From the NCBI GenBank assembly GCA_047967505.1, contig CM106540.1: DNA of 64,000 nt; one strand, 5' to 3'. The first letter of the stretch is position 1; each line of letters begins with the position of its first letter. Under the pieces are notes generated by a model. The model worked only from the letters and a program-made list of their open reading frames with translations. It was not told where the DNA came from and did not search any database. Below are positions 1 through 11,985 of this stretch, in pieces. Origin of the DNA: Dipteris shenzhenensis. Lineage: Eukaryota; Polypodiophyta; Polypodiopsida; Gleicheniales. Made by a program: the position numbers and the translations under genes.

Positions 1-467
1 GTTTTGCGAGCGCCCAATTGGGACTTGGAGTTCCATGTTCACATCGATGCCTCAAAATTCACGATAGGGTGCATACTAGCACAACCAATTGAGTTTAATT
101 TGGATTATCCCATATACTTTGCTAGCTGCTAGTTGAACGATGCCGAAATGAATTACACCACTGCTGAACGTTAAGTCTTAGCCATGGTATATGCAATTAA
201 AAAGTTTAGGCATTACTAGTTAGCAAACATGTGTTTGTCTTCTTTGTGGATCAAGAGGCCTTCCTTTACTTAGTCGCAATAAACCATGCATGATAGGTCG
301 TATCACCCGATGGATGCTTATCCTTTTGGAATTTGATTTAAAGTAGCGGCGGTCAGAAAGAGATGTATGCACTTCATGGTGAATCACATGTCCGAGATCC
401 CTATTGGTGAGCTTGCTACAGGAGTAGAAGATGATCTCCCATATGCCCCACCATTGGTCAGTTGATC
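1..467 (+). pseudogene. Ty3/gypsy RNase H domain remnant
   Basis: The first reading frame gives a run typical of the gypsy RNase H domain: a metal-binding Asp in HIDASKFTIGCILAQ, then DYPIYFAS, LNDAEMNYTTAER, and LAMVYAIKKFRHY. In-frame stops interrupt it at FASC*LND, AER*VLA and RHY*, so it cannot be translated through. The rest of pol lies to the right on the same strand. The reverse transcriptase lies outside the window to the left. The family is gypsy, not copia, because RNase H precedes integrase. The decay is mostly point stops, as in an old copy. The segment ends near the linker EIPIGELATGVEDDLPYA. Confidence 0.85.
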
Positions 468-479
468 TAGATCCTAGAT

Positions 480-1867
480 GGGCATCCTAGATGGGCACAG
501 AAAATCAGACACTTATTAACAAATGGTTTCCCCCAAGACAAGGAACTCAATAAGGATAGGGATTAAAAAATAATTAAGGATGCATCCCCATAACAACTCA
601 TAGCTGAAAATCTCTACCAGATGGGGAAAGATGGTATTATGTGCCAATGCATCCGAGAATATGAATTTGTGGAACTCCTACAGGAAGCTCATTCTAGCAT
701 TGCTAGTGGCCACTTCATAGGAGAACTTACAACCTACAAGGTATTACAAGCCGGGTTATGATGGGGCCAACACTCTTTGCAGATGCTGCTGAGTTCATCA
801 AGCACTATGATCCTTGCCAACGCATCTCCATACCTCATAACTAGGACTACATGCCATTGACTTGGGTCCTCACTAATCATCCCTTTGAGGGGAATCAATT
901 TTGTTGGTCCTATCACTCCCGCTGCCATGAAAGGAACCCATGCTGGTTATATTATCATGGCCATGGATTATTTCACTAAATGGGCAGAGGCCAAGGCCAC
1001 CAAGAAAGCGGATGTGAGGGACACTGTGAAGTTCTTGTACATAAACATGATACCACGTGGCCTCCCACTCGAGATTGTGAGTAATAGAGGAACACACTTT
1101 GTGAATGATACAATTAAAATACTAATGAGCGAGTTCCTTATAGTGCACCAAAAATCTACTCCCTACTACCCTTGAGCAAAGGGATAGGCTGAGAGCTCAA
1201 ATAAGTCCTTATGCTAAATCATGACATGTACAGTTGACACCAGTTGCATAGCGATTGGGAGCATAAACTCACCACCACACTATGGGCCTATCAAATGGCC
1301 TACAAGGTGAGGACCAGGTGGTGACAAACAACACACCCTTTAGACTCACATTTGGGGTGGAGGTGGTAATGCCCATGGAATTTTTCATGCCCGCCTTAGA
1401 GTGGCAAGGTTAGGGATCGCATATCCGATGAAGCCATTCCTCAGTGTTGGTTAATGGATCTTCAAGAGCTTGATGAGACAAGGCCAAGGGCCACCTATGG
1501 CATGAAAGTGGAGAAGATGCACCAAATAAAATGGTTTATCACAACTTGTGCAATAAAAACTTACACGAAGGTGATCATGCTCTTCTGTACAAAATTGGAA
1601 ACACCAAACACAAGCTTAAGTATCATGGCATGGGTCCCTATTGGTAGTAAAAATCACACCACAAGGGTCCTACTGAATTGCACTCTTGATGACATGGAAA
1701 TGGAGGGCTACATTAATGGTAGTAAGCGTAAACGCTACTATGATCCTTTAACATTGCAGACCTTACATGCCATCCATTAGGAAAAGGAGCTAAAACTAGA
1801 GGTCACTCGTATGAAGCGACAGGCCATCAAGAAGCCAGAACATGTCAGGCTAAGGCAAAGAATTTAG
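480..1867 (+). pseudogene. Ty3/gypsy integrase remnant
   Basis: Integrase joins the cDNA copy to host DNA. A degenerate zinc-binding region (EAHSSIASGHFIGELTTYKV) is followed by the catalytic core at about 885-1175, with the first Asp in MDYFTKWAEAKA. The second acidic residue is lost: the motif reads EIVSNRGTHFVND where the family has S-D-R-G. The third lies in a stretch broken by two stops (YYP*AKG*AESSNK). The C-terminal domain (LQELDETRPRATYGM, then KRYYDPLTLQTLHAIH) runs to about 1,780 across frameshifts. Lost Asp, stops and shifts make this a dead copy. It continues the RNase H remnant on its left. Confidence 0.85.
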
Positions 1868-3900
1868 GACTTATATCTATTTATAAAGCATACTTGGGAG
1901 TGTTGCACCCCATGGAAGACCTGACAGTTGCTCCCACAAGGGTGTAATCCAATTTTCAAATTGTGCAGGAAAACCATCTGTTCAGCTGATGCATTCATTG
2001 ATCCAGGTGCCAGCCATAATCCGATCTTCAACTCCTGACCTTCAAGGTAACCCTTGAACCCACACCCATTATGGTTCATGCTATAAATGGTCCCCCGCTA
2101 CTATCAATTATATCGAAATTCCTTTTCAGTTAACGACCATTGCATGGCAAGCCAATTTTATGTCATGCCATCATTAACTGCCAGATAGATTGGAGAGAAT
2201 GAATGTCTACCCTAATTTATAATGATCGCACCTCGATGGTATCGATTGATGCCAAGAATTCAATTTTGTCATCCTTTGAAGAGAGAAAGGCTCGCAATCA
2301 GCCCTGCCAATGGACCTCATGGTTCCACAAGTTGTTCCCATCGCAGCCACACCCAAGGAGGATACCCAAACCCAGTGGCAGCAACATGGGCACATATAGG
2401 AAAGTTCTCGTTCTAGCTCTCAAAGGACTCAAACACTAGTTCCTTTTCCTAGGTTTTGCCCAAAAAGAGCCACGGTACAAATCAGGCTGCCCACTCTCCC
2501 GTTACATCCATGAAGGGTAAAGCTGCATGCCTAAAAGGAAACAAGACAAGAAGAAGCCAACAAATGAAGGGTTAGTAAAAGTGCCACTCCAGATGGATAT
2601 CGAAGCAATTATTGGAAGCTTAGGGATTCTATCAAGGAAACACCTTAATATGGGTGCCCAAACCACGTGCCTTTTCAGGCAATAACATGCAACGCCCTAC
2701 ATCATCTCTGGCCTAGACCCTAGTAGTTACACAAGAACTTGCCTCTCAAAGAGAGGTAGTAACACAAGAACCTACTGTTGGGGACACAATAGTTAATATA
2801 GGAAAGGTGACACCATGGAACACACCCTTGTACCCCTGAGTCATTATGCTATAGGAATTGGTAGATTGAACAGTGATAGATACACAAGAACCTATCCCTA
2901 AAAAAGGGGGTAGTAACACAAGACCCTGCTACACTCAAGACAAAGATCGAGGCTCGATGGGTTCCAAGGTACCCTGCACCACCATAAGCTTCAGCATCAA
3001 TGTCTACAAAGGAAACATATGTGGTGGATGCACAAGAACCCACCGCTCATTCTATGGCACTAACATTTGAGGCACATGACAATGCTCTGGCTAAAACACC
3101 TAAAATTCCTTGGATTCCTCAAGTCTATGTCGAATTCTAGGTGGTGCTCCAGTATGTGGAATCCAATACCAGCAAATGTACAACACGACTTCTACAAGCT
3201 TCACATACACTCTTCATTGGTGAAGTAAGAAAATACACCATGCTAGGTACTTCCAGACTTGACTCTTTTGGTTGACCGTCCATGCACAGGGTCTAGGTGA
3301 AAATAGCAAGTCTAAGTCTTAGGTGAGAATAGAGCAAGGTCAAGTTAGTCTTCGATGTCCATAGTTTAATCCACCACTCCATATCAGTCAGTCCATTGGG
3401 GCTAGGTGACTAGGCATGACTAGGCTTCATTTGTCCACTCGCACTTCAATCATTAAGTCAATCAAATGCCAACACATGGCTAGGATCATACTACTCACTT
3501 TTCTTCCACCATGTTGTCCGCACCATGCCACACTACACGCATCAAGGTGAAGTCCAGCAGGGTTAGTCCCACAGCCAAGATCATCACATGGGTCTTGAAA
3601 ACTTTAGTCACTACTATCATCTTAATGCAGCAAACAACTGTTGATAACAAAACACTTGCTACTATATGGATAATGCGATGACTCTTGGGCTGCTGCACTA
3701 AAAGATAATGCCTGTTGCTACCATAACTAATGCTACCTACTGCTATATGGATAAAGCACGAGTAAAGTGCCCACCTCTAACATAGTGACATGTCATCCCA
3801 ATAAAGCCAGTCACTACCTTAATGATGCCTACCCACTACTTTAATGATGCTGAGTCGTATCTATAATTCTAGATTAACATTGGTCTGCTGCTTTAATAAA
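1868..3900 (+). other. Uncharacterised post-integrase region of the gypsy element
   Basis: No domain that I recognise. Short lysine-rich peptides occur (KRKQDKKKPTNEG near 2,530), together with motif repeats such as ACACAAGAACCT at 2,730-2,890 and 3,030. A run of related short phrases (TACTGCTTTAATAAAGC-like) spans 3,700-3,900. Every frame is closed by frequent stops. By position it lies inside the element, between the integrase and the 3' LTR at 7,913. Confidence 0.4.
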
Positions 3901-4868
3901 GCTAGTCATGGCTGCACTATTTGCTAAAGTGACTCGCTGCTTTACTAGGATACCTATATCAACAAACCTACCTCATTTTCAAGAGCTCACTTTCTATTGT
4001 ACAAAAGATTTGCCAAAGCTCCCAAAAGCCTTGAAACCACCCCTGCTCGGCATTTTCATACATGTCCACCATCTCCTCCCACTCCATATCTGCTCACAAT
4101 CTCTTCTCCATCGAAGAGCTCACAAAAGTCACTTCCACTCTCTAGCACTCAGTTAGCCTATCCTCCTCCCGCACAACCTCTATTCCCTTGCCTAGAAAAA
4201 TGCACCAAGAGAAGCATCAGGAGCCAAAATCCTCCGACCAACAATCTACTATGCATACCCTCTAAAAGAGATAGATACAAGACACTAGGGAAGTGCAAAA
4301 TTTCTTGAAACATGGAGTCTAGATTAGAAGGTTCTGACCACTAGGACAAGACTGGATGGAGTAGTTACAAGATCATCACTTGCAGTTCAGGTATAACGTT
4401 AAAGATTATAGATTGTATTACCACAACATAGCAACATACATGGCCTTGCAAGAGCCCAAAGTGGAGCCATGCATCAGAGCAATTGGGCTACAAACAGTAG
4501 CAACAAAGTTTCTTTGCCACCTCAATATCCGACAAGCTATGGAGTTCATAGCCAACTACAACAAAGCCACAAGCACCCAGAGCTGGGTGCATGCAGATGG
4601 CCAACTCCACTACTAAGTGTTCGATCTATCGATAATCTCTCAACCCTACTAGACACCATGGAGATACTAAGAGCCCCCTACAATAGCAACATCCATCGGG
4701 ATTCAGTAATGGGTACCACTCAATCTAATCAAGGATCTGAAATTGGCAAAAGTAGTTGGAGTCATCACACTACTCACACAAATTTAGATGACAGAGCATC
4801 ATTATGTAGTCCCCCCTAACCTCCTACTATGATTATATAAGGCAGAGCATCGGGCATATGTTTTTTGT
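3901..4868 (+). other. Decayed region with short ORFs, no recognised domain
   Basis: Short frames on the + strand (4,380-4,616; 4,469-4,819) give hydrophilic peptides with no motif that I can name. Composition changes to C-rich at 4,010-4,200. I see nothing that looks like an independent gene. It is treated as part of the internal 3' region of the gypsy element. Confidence 0.3.
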
Positions 4869-4871
4869 TGG

Positions 4872-5290
4872 GTGATCATTAGCATCGGTCACCTTGGTGA
4901 AAAGATCGATAATCCCATGATTTTGATGCCCATCATCCATCACCTTTCCGATGACCCCATTCCAAAAGGCTATGGTGATGTGGATAGAGGCGATGGGTTA
5001 TACGTAGTACCATCCACTCGATTGATGGGCCAACCAAGAAAAGAAAGGAGGAAGACGTGGCCAAAATGGCCCAAGAAGTGAAAGGCCAAAAAGCTCCAAG
5101 AAGAAGAAATAGCCAGACAAATCCGTGTCGAGGAAGAGGCCAAGAGACAAAGAGAAGAGACTGAGAAATAGGAGAAAGATCTCCTAAGACAACAAGAGGA
5201 ACAAGAAATGCTCTAGGTAGAGGAGGAGCAAAAAAAGGCAGCAAAAGTATAGGCAAGATGCGAGCAAGAACACTAGCTCAAGCGACTGAT
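4872..5290 (+). pseudogene. Lys/Glu-rich coiled-coil ORF remnant
   Basis: One + strand frame reads a charged helix with several stops: PRKERRKTWPKWPKK, then KAKKLQEEEIARQIRVEEEA, KRQREETEK and DLLRQQEEQEML, ending near LKRLIGPDK. The heptad-like spacing of Leu, Ile and Val among Lys, Glu, Arg and Gln suggests a long coiled coil. Its neighbours are decayed element sequence on both sides. Such helices occur in gag or accessory proteins of Tat- and Athila-type gypsy elements, but I cannot assign it. An eroded host gene fragment is the alternative. Confidence 0.35.
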
Positions 5291-5299
5291 TGGTCCAGA

Positions 5300-6230
5300 T
5301 AAGTAGATATTAAACTTGACCAAGATGCTTAGGAGCCTCACCCCACACCGTCTACTCAGTAGCCACATGCAGCTCAAGGGTAGATCCCTCTTTAGGCTTC
5401 CTTCATCCCAAATTTCTACCAATAGGCCATGGAGTATTGTACTTCAACTTCATACAACTCCATTGAAGGGTATAGGGATTTAATCCATCATGCTCACAAT
5501 CTTGATATAAAGGAGATGGCATTCCTGTAGTCAATCAATGCTTTCAAGGTGGTAGCATAAAATATCCTGCATTGGCATTAAAACGCTTTCAAACTTCAGT
5601 ACTAGGAGATACTCCAAACCTCCTGCTAGGCTGAATGAGACAACAGCCGCACTTCAAAAAGAGCATGTAGAATTCCTGGTAGTGGAAGCATCAGAGAGGC
5701 ATCAAAACCTTAGGTAGTGGAAATTAGCAAGAGGCTCGAGAAGGATCTATTACAGACTCAGGAGTCACTCGCAATAGAATGGTCATGAAGGGACAACCTC
5801 CAAGACGACTTTGAGGCATTGCAACAACAAGCAATTCTCGACCAACAACAACATGCCCAGGTCATGGAGGAAAAGCAAAGGCTGGAGCTACAGGCCACCC
5901 TAATAGAGCAACTCTATGCAGCCTCCTAGCAAAGGCAACAAGTTCAAACACTACAACCATAGCAGGTGGGCCTTTTGACAACAATGACTTCTTTCCCTCC
6001 GGCAGGAGATTCCAATCAGGTCCATGGCAAGTTGCAAGAAGCATCATCCCGTGCGTCTACCATTTGCTTCTCACTATGCAAAGTCCTCGACACATACACT
6101 TACTTCTTGCACACACTCATCACCGCATTCCTCCCCCACAACATCAATTTTGATAACACACACACTGCACGGCCTCAATGAGGCCTTCCATCAATCCACT
6201 GTACAAGCACATTCGATATTGATTATGGCC
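5300..6230 (+). pseudogene. Gln-rich coiled-coil ORF remnant
   Basis: After about 400 bases without signal, a frame near 5,740-5,960 reads QESLAIEWS, stop, RDNLQDDFEALQQQAILDQQ, then HAQVMEEKQRLELQATLIEQ. This is a Gln-rich helix probably continuous in origin with the Lys/Glu-rich helix at 4,872-5,290. Stops and shifts break it. Downstream the frame becomes Ser/Thr/His-rich and gives no domain. It may be the remains of a long structural protein specific to this element. Confidence 0.3.
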
Positions 6231-7896
6231 TAATTCCATGAGGATTTAGTTTTGGATGCCGATATGGATATCCTCACCCTTTGATAATACCACATCATCT
6301 ACAATTTTATGGCATGGTGCAGAGTGCTCAAAGACTCAGCCAACTATCTTATGGCAATGACATTATTAGAGCTAGTAAAGCCTAAAGCCCTAGAAGACCA
6401 ACCCTACAATCCCAACATAATCCAAAGCAATCTATGTGGATGTAGGTGTGCATTCACACTGAAGCCAAATAAAATTTGCACTACTTGTTTCATGTGGTAA
6501 GCAAAAGATACCAACCCACCGGCATTAGTGTTCTATATAATAATATCTGCAGGCACTACAAATTATGCTTTAGACTAGCATTAGCCATATTGATGACTCC
6601 CATTGTAGCTTACCCCACCCAAAGTCCATGACCATGACATAGACTTAGCCTGGGATATTTTTTCCTTTGCACCACCTCCACCACCACCCCAATCGTCACC
6701 CTCACAACTTGACACAACACCAAGCATAGGCCCAAGCTCCACCATTATACTCACCCAAGCATGGGCACCCTGACATAGCACCAGGCATAGGCCTAAGCTC
6801 CACTGTTACAGGCACTCACTCAAGCAGGGGCACACCACACAACCATCCACTTCACAGCATGGAGCCGAGACCATGCAAAGGCAGTCTGCTGATGGACAAG
6901 AACGAGAAGACATTGGAACATAACACTGGGATAATATTCTCAAACCCATGCACTTCTCAGATATCAAACTTCTTTACGAAGAAGAACTAGAGGAAGAAGT
7001 GGCACAATAGCCACCAAAAGAACATGACTAGTTGCAAGACTCCAAACCCAACCACAACACATGGTATGAGGCCATCACATCATTTAGATCAGTTGAGGAT
7101 GTGGCAGTAGGTGGAAAGGGAAGCTGTAGAGGTTTCCTCTCTCCAGGAAAGATACCATGGAGGTGAGAGCCCCATAACTCATTCAATGTAGCTTTCAAAA
7201 GTGACAAGGAGAATATGAGTGGAATAATCGGGGAGGCTACACTCGAGTAGATTATAAGATAGTACCTATGATGGACACTGATGTGGGATTCCAACCTCAT
7301 TGGAGAATTCAATTTTTGTAGCATGCAACATTTTGGACCACATATTACATGGGTCTCAAATGGAGAATCAACCTAGCATTTGTGCCCCTACACCAGCACT
7401 AGAGTTGGCACAATTTTGAAAAGATGTGAGAAGGAGATCCAAACATTGCATATAAAATTTTGCACTTTGATTTTCCAGCAATTTGCTCTTCCCTCACTCT
7501 GGCCACCTAGATGGAAGAGTTCAACACAACATTTGCATCTGCCCCTGATCCAACCGTTGTAGCCACCATGCATTTTTTTTTGCTATTGATAATGTTGCTA
7601 AGGGATCTAGCTGCATAAGATTTACCAGCAGAAGAGCACCACCAACAGCAAGTGGAGATCATCTTCAATTTGAAGAAGGTCCCTTCATTCCCTCAAGTCA
7701 TGTGGCTCTACGTACGTGTCCAAAATCTTCATGGGCATCACACAAACATTTGAAGATATGTTCAAGACACATTTTTGGAAACCTCTCCATCCCTTTTGCT
7801 ACATCTCCAATAGGATGTTCTATTGCTTCTGCATCATGAATAACGCCCTCAAGTCCCCAACATTATGCGCAAGACACAATCCATGGATGGATTATG
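6231..7896 (+). other. Decayed 3' part of gypsy element with a tandem duplication
   Basis: No intact ORF. At about 6,710-6,832 a unit of roughly 60 bases is present twice in diverged form; both copies hold a phrase like GCATAGGC(C/T)(C/T)AAGCTCCAC. A region with GGFLSPGKIPWR-like and GGYTRVDYKIVP-like peptides lies at 7,120-7,270 but is broken by stops. It ends at the purine tract that primes the 3' LTR. Confidence 0.4.
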
Positions 7897-7912
7897 AATA
7901 GGAAGGGAGGCA
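7897..7912 (+). other. Polypurine tract of gypsy element
   Basis: The purine-rich run AATAGGAAGGGAGG ends two bases before the TG that opens the LTR. A polypurine tract at this place primes plus-strand DNA synthesis in LTR retrotransposons, so this LTR is the 3' LTR of the element to its left. Confidence 0.7.
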
Positions 7913-8543
7913 TGTTAATATCCATTGAGCATGTTAATGGATCTGGCCTATCCAAACCATATGGGTTTTGAGTCACAAATGGCTCCATTTCAAACTAACC
8001 GTCAGGTTCGCCCAAATAGGCAAGAATAGTACAAGATCCATTTGGATTTTGTATAGGGATAACAAAAGAGCCATTTGGAGGGAAAGGATGGTTGAGAAAA
8101 TTAGCATATGCCTTGGTGCTAGATAGGCCCAAGTGGTTGTAACAAGAGAGAAAGAAAGTGGTACAAGGAATCGAGTTGGCCCTCCCTTCAAAATGTGACT
8201 TGTATAAAAGGCCAAATATTTGATTTTGGTCTCATTCTGTACTTTCAAGGAATGGAATAGAAGCTATCTTTTCTCTCATTCTCTTTCATTGAGTTTATTT
8301 GTTCTTCCTTGTGAGTTGTCTTGTGATTGCCACTCTCCCTTGCTACCATCCCTCTCTCTCATGCTCCCTTCTCCCTTCTCTCCCCCATTGTCCTCTCTTC
8401 CTTCCTCATGGAATCACTTGCACATGATCCTGTAGATGCTTGGGAGACACATGGATCTCCCACAAGGATTTATTCAAGAGTAGAGGCTTTGACAACATTC
8501 CTCAAATATCCCCACACATGAGTCACCACCGCCAGAGACTACA
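7913..8543 (+). repeat. 3' LTR of gypsy element (family A)
   Basis: It starts TGTTAATATCC and ends near GACTACA. The boundaries are set by comparison with a minus-strand relative at 27,275-27,923, similar along its whole length. Shared landmarks are CATTGAGCATGTTAA, AAATGGCTCCATTT, GGCCCAAGTGGTTGT, the TATA-like TGTATAAAAGGCC at about 8,200, GGAATGGAATAGAA, and a pyrimidine-rich stretch at 8,320-8,400. No primer binding site follows 8,543, consistent with a 3' LTR. The matching 5' LTR would be outside the window. Confidence 0.8.
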
Positions 8544-10470
8544 CAATACAAGTGAGTTTTAAGTCCACGTTTACCATCCAATGGAGGTGGGGTGTCCCTA
8601 TACCTTGGCAAAGTTGTTGTGCAATAATCCATTTAATATACATGAACTTACTCATGTTTAATATATCTTTTTTCTTCTAATAATTTCTAGCATAGTGCAC
8701 ATGATACAAATCGATTGCTTGCCATTTTGTATACCTTCCTTAAAGTTTCTCTCATTTGCTATGCTCAATAGTATTTTTGAAATTCATCTCAAACCTTGCA
8801 TTTTGACATCCATTGCTCTGATGGTGTTTTCACATTGCAAAATTGTTCTTGCTAGATTGTTTATAAAGTAGGACATAAAATCTATGTTTTTTCTTTGTGT
8901 TGTAAAGTTTCATTAACAGTCTCTAGCACAACCTTCTTTGTCATTCCTAGATTAACATGACATTGGCACACTATAATTCCATCTCACATCTTTTGTTGAA
9001 GATGAGGTTGTGGCAATGCATTTCTTTAAATCTTTTCTTCAAAGCCATGGATGGGTCATGATTCTTCTTTAACTGTCACTTGCATACATTTGCATGAACT
9101 TTATAAATCATTAACAATCAAGTTAACCACTAGTATCCTTGATTGCAAATGCATATCCCCTTAACCATTGGTGTAAAACAAGGTTTTGTAGGGTTATTTT
9201 TACTTTGGATTGAGATTGTTGAAGGAAGTAAGAAAATCATTGAAGAAGATGATTAAGTCTATTTGGCCGTGTCTTGCTCCAAATACCCACATGTATAGCC
9301 TCACATTCATCTTTTTAACTCTTGTAATGTAAACTTTCATCATAGTTTCTTATATATTTTGTTCAGATACCATTACATGCCTCTCTCTTGGAATTATTAA
9401 TGGGTTCTTACTCTATTAACAAAGTTTCAAGCCTATCTAAGCATCGAATTGTTTTGAAACTTTTAAAAGTGTGATGAAGCAACTGATGACTGTGACACAA
9501 AATCTCACAAAAAAGACGAAAAGGAGAATTAAAAGCAAAGGTACTCAACCTATACTAGTGAACAATTTCTATGCACATTCTATTATATCTTGGATGCAAT
9601 ATGACCCAATTGCTATATTACTTTGATATGGCAGATTTTCAATTAAGCAAGAAATACAAAGTACATATTGTGAGATGTGAACCCTTACAACTAAGCAACC
9701 TGCTGCTTTTAAAGATATCGTCACTCACTCATCCAATGCTCATTCTTTCAACCTAAGTTGCATTAATTCGTCCAATTTTGATTCAAAAAATCAGATAAAA
9801 TCACATTTTTCTATATTTAAAATGAACTAGACGTTTTATGCTATTTTATTCATACGAATAGACTAGTATTCATATGAATAATTTTACCAGAAATGAAGAC
9901 TTAATTTGGTGGTTTGTCTATTGTGAATGAAGCCACCTCATCAACATTGGATGCTTGATTGATTGATTGAAGGATGCTCATGATTAATTAGACATGTGAA
10001 TGGTCTAGAAAGTTATTAATTCGGCATGAATTTGACAGAATGGCTCAGCTAAAAAAGAGTAATTAAAGGCAACACATGATTATTTGAATGCATGCATGAA
10101 AGTGTAATCAAAGTTTGATTCCATCCATTGTAATGGGTTGTATACTACCTGGGTATATAACTTTAGGGGCTGACTATAGATTTGGCTTTTCTATATAACT
10201 TGAGTATTAAAGCAATAATTCTCACACCTCCTGTCCATCAAATCTTGGAAGATTAAGTACTTGCAACCTGCCCCTGCCTACAAATGCCATGTAATCCACA
10301 CACACTTCAACGTGACCTTACACAGACTTTGGTTTTGGCATCATCTTATTTTGGGTAAGTTGTCTTCTATTATTTGCTTGCCTCATCAGCTACCTTCTCT
10401 AGGTCTATTCTATTTGATGTTCCAAGCATGTGGTATATTGGGATCCATGGATCCAAGAAACTCTATGATG
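8544..10470. other. AT-rich intergenic sequence
   Basis: No gene recognised. AT-rich with short repeats only: ATTCATACGAAT and ATTCATATGAAT about 20 bases apart near 9,850, and TTGATTGATTGATTG near 9,955. A frame at 10,261-10,503 ends in copia-like sequence but its first part has no recognised domain. Confidence 0.5.
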
Positions 10471-10477
10471 TATACTA

Positions 10478-10744
10478 TTGTCAAAAATAGATTACTTTCA
10501 TGAATCAAAGCCAACAACAATATACTATGATAATCAATTGGCTCAAGCATTGGCCAAGAATCTAATATATCACTCCAAGACAAAGCACATTGATGTCAGA
10601 GGGCACTTTATCAGAGAAAGAGTGTTACTTAGTAACACCACACTACAACATTGTGATAGCAAAGAAAATGTTGCAAACATCTTTACCAAACCACTTGGTA
10701 AAGAGCTTTTCGAGAAGCACCGACAAGCTCTTGGTTTGACGTAG
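10478..10744 (+). pseudogene. Ty1/copia RNase H C-terminal fragment
   Basis: About 80 residues match the last part of copia RNase H: KPTTIYYDNQLAQALAKN, the conserved HSKTKHIDVRGHFIRE (H-x-(K/R)-T-K-H-I-D), and NVANIFTKPLGKELFEKHR. The frame ends with a natural stop at LGLT*. The N-terminal part of RNase H and all the rest of pol are missing upstream, so this is a 5'-truncated copia copy. A purine tract and LTR-like sequence follow. Confidence 0.85.
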
Positions 10745-10862
10745 AGGAAAGACATGCCCATTAAAGGGGTGTGCTGGAATGTAATGCTCAGTCCTTCTTC
10801 AATTCCCCATATTCATCGTCTTGAGGGAAGGCCTACTTCATGATGTTGATCTTGAGGGAAGG

Positions 10863-11150
10863 TGTTGAGAAAACATGATCAACATCATGTGATCATATGT
10901 GCATCGCACTAACCCAATGGAGTGCTATAAAGGAAAGGGTTAGATGCCCTAGCCCTAACCCTAAAAGGGTTTGTATATATTCTACATTTTCAACTAAATC
11001 TAGTGTAGAGTTAGTCATTTGTGGTGTGCTCTCTAGCTATTCCCTCTCTCCTCATCTCCACTCTTCTCCTCTCCCCTCTTTGTATTTTGTTAGGCCGATG
11101 ACAACTTGATGGAACACATCATCTTTGTTAGAGTAGTATGTATCCTGGGT
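10863..11150 (+). repeat. Probable copia 3' LTR
   Basis: The purine-rich TTGAGGGAAGG precedes TGTTGAGAAAACATG, a plausible LTR start, 120 bases after the RNase H stop. Inside are CTATAAAGGAAAGG (about 10,925), a telomere-like CCCTAACCCTAAAAGGG (about 10,950), TATATATTC and a pyrimidine-rich stretch. The 3' edge is not defined because no second copy is in the window. Confidence 0.5.
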
Positions 11151-11985
11151 GAAATGCAACATTACTCCATGCAATGACTCATTTCTTGGCTCTGAAAGGA
11201 GGTGAACGAAGAATTTTCACTGAATATGGGCATGATCCTGTAGGATTGCCTGAGTTGGGGTAATGTTGTCAATATAATAAAAATATGAAAAGAAACCAAT
11301 GGCTTTACATTGTGTAAATCCCCCATGTTTTTCCTTCAGAATCTCCTTGTTCAAGTAAATACAAATGAACTAGTCAGTTACTAGGCCTCGCAAGGAAAGC
11401 ATGTGGAATCTCAAGGAATGCATTTATTTCCAAGGTAATTTTTCTCAACTAACTTTCACTCCCTGTGGTGATCTACACCACTAGTGCATTTACACAAATC
11501 AAAGAAAGTGCAAGCTTTGCGGCCTTGATTCCTTGCTCTCTTTGCATGCTCGATGCAACGAGATTCTCTAAAGCATATTTATTCTTGGCTGACGATAATG
11601 GTCATCGCTTCACTGGCAAGCCTGTTTAAGGAGACAGTACCGAGAAATACGGTCTTGGAGAAAGAAAACATATTCGTTGAGATATGGTTATGTGTACACA
11701 GACTTAAGATTCAAATTTTGAAATTGGACTTGAAATTTTTTTAAATCTACGATATTATATTTGTATTTATTAATCTTAAAAATCAATGTTTATTTTTAAT
11801 TTAGCTATTTTAATTTCATAGTTTTAAAAAATTATATTCTATTTTTCAAATTTTATTATTTTTATCATCCTTGTTGTCATAGTAACTCACCCACTCATGG
11901 TCCTATTGGGGAGGTGGAGATGAAACTCATGCACACCCGTAGAGATGCATCCAATCAACCACTAGGCTGGGACATCACGTCATAA
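11151..11985. other. Intergenic sequence, no gene recognised
   Basis: Short peptides near 11,500-11,680 do not match any family that I know. The segment from 11,700 becomes very AT-rich. I see no RNA gene or promoter that I can support. Confidence 0.4.

Noticed and set aside
10940-10975. Possible interstitial telomere array
   Set aside because: Only two CCCTAA-like words are present, within an LTR; there is no array.
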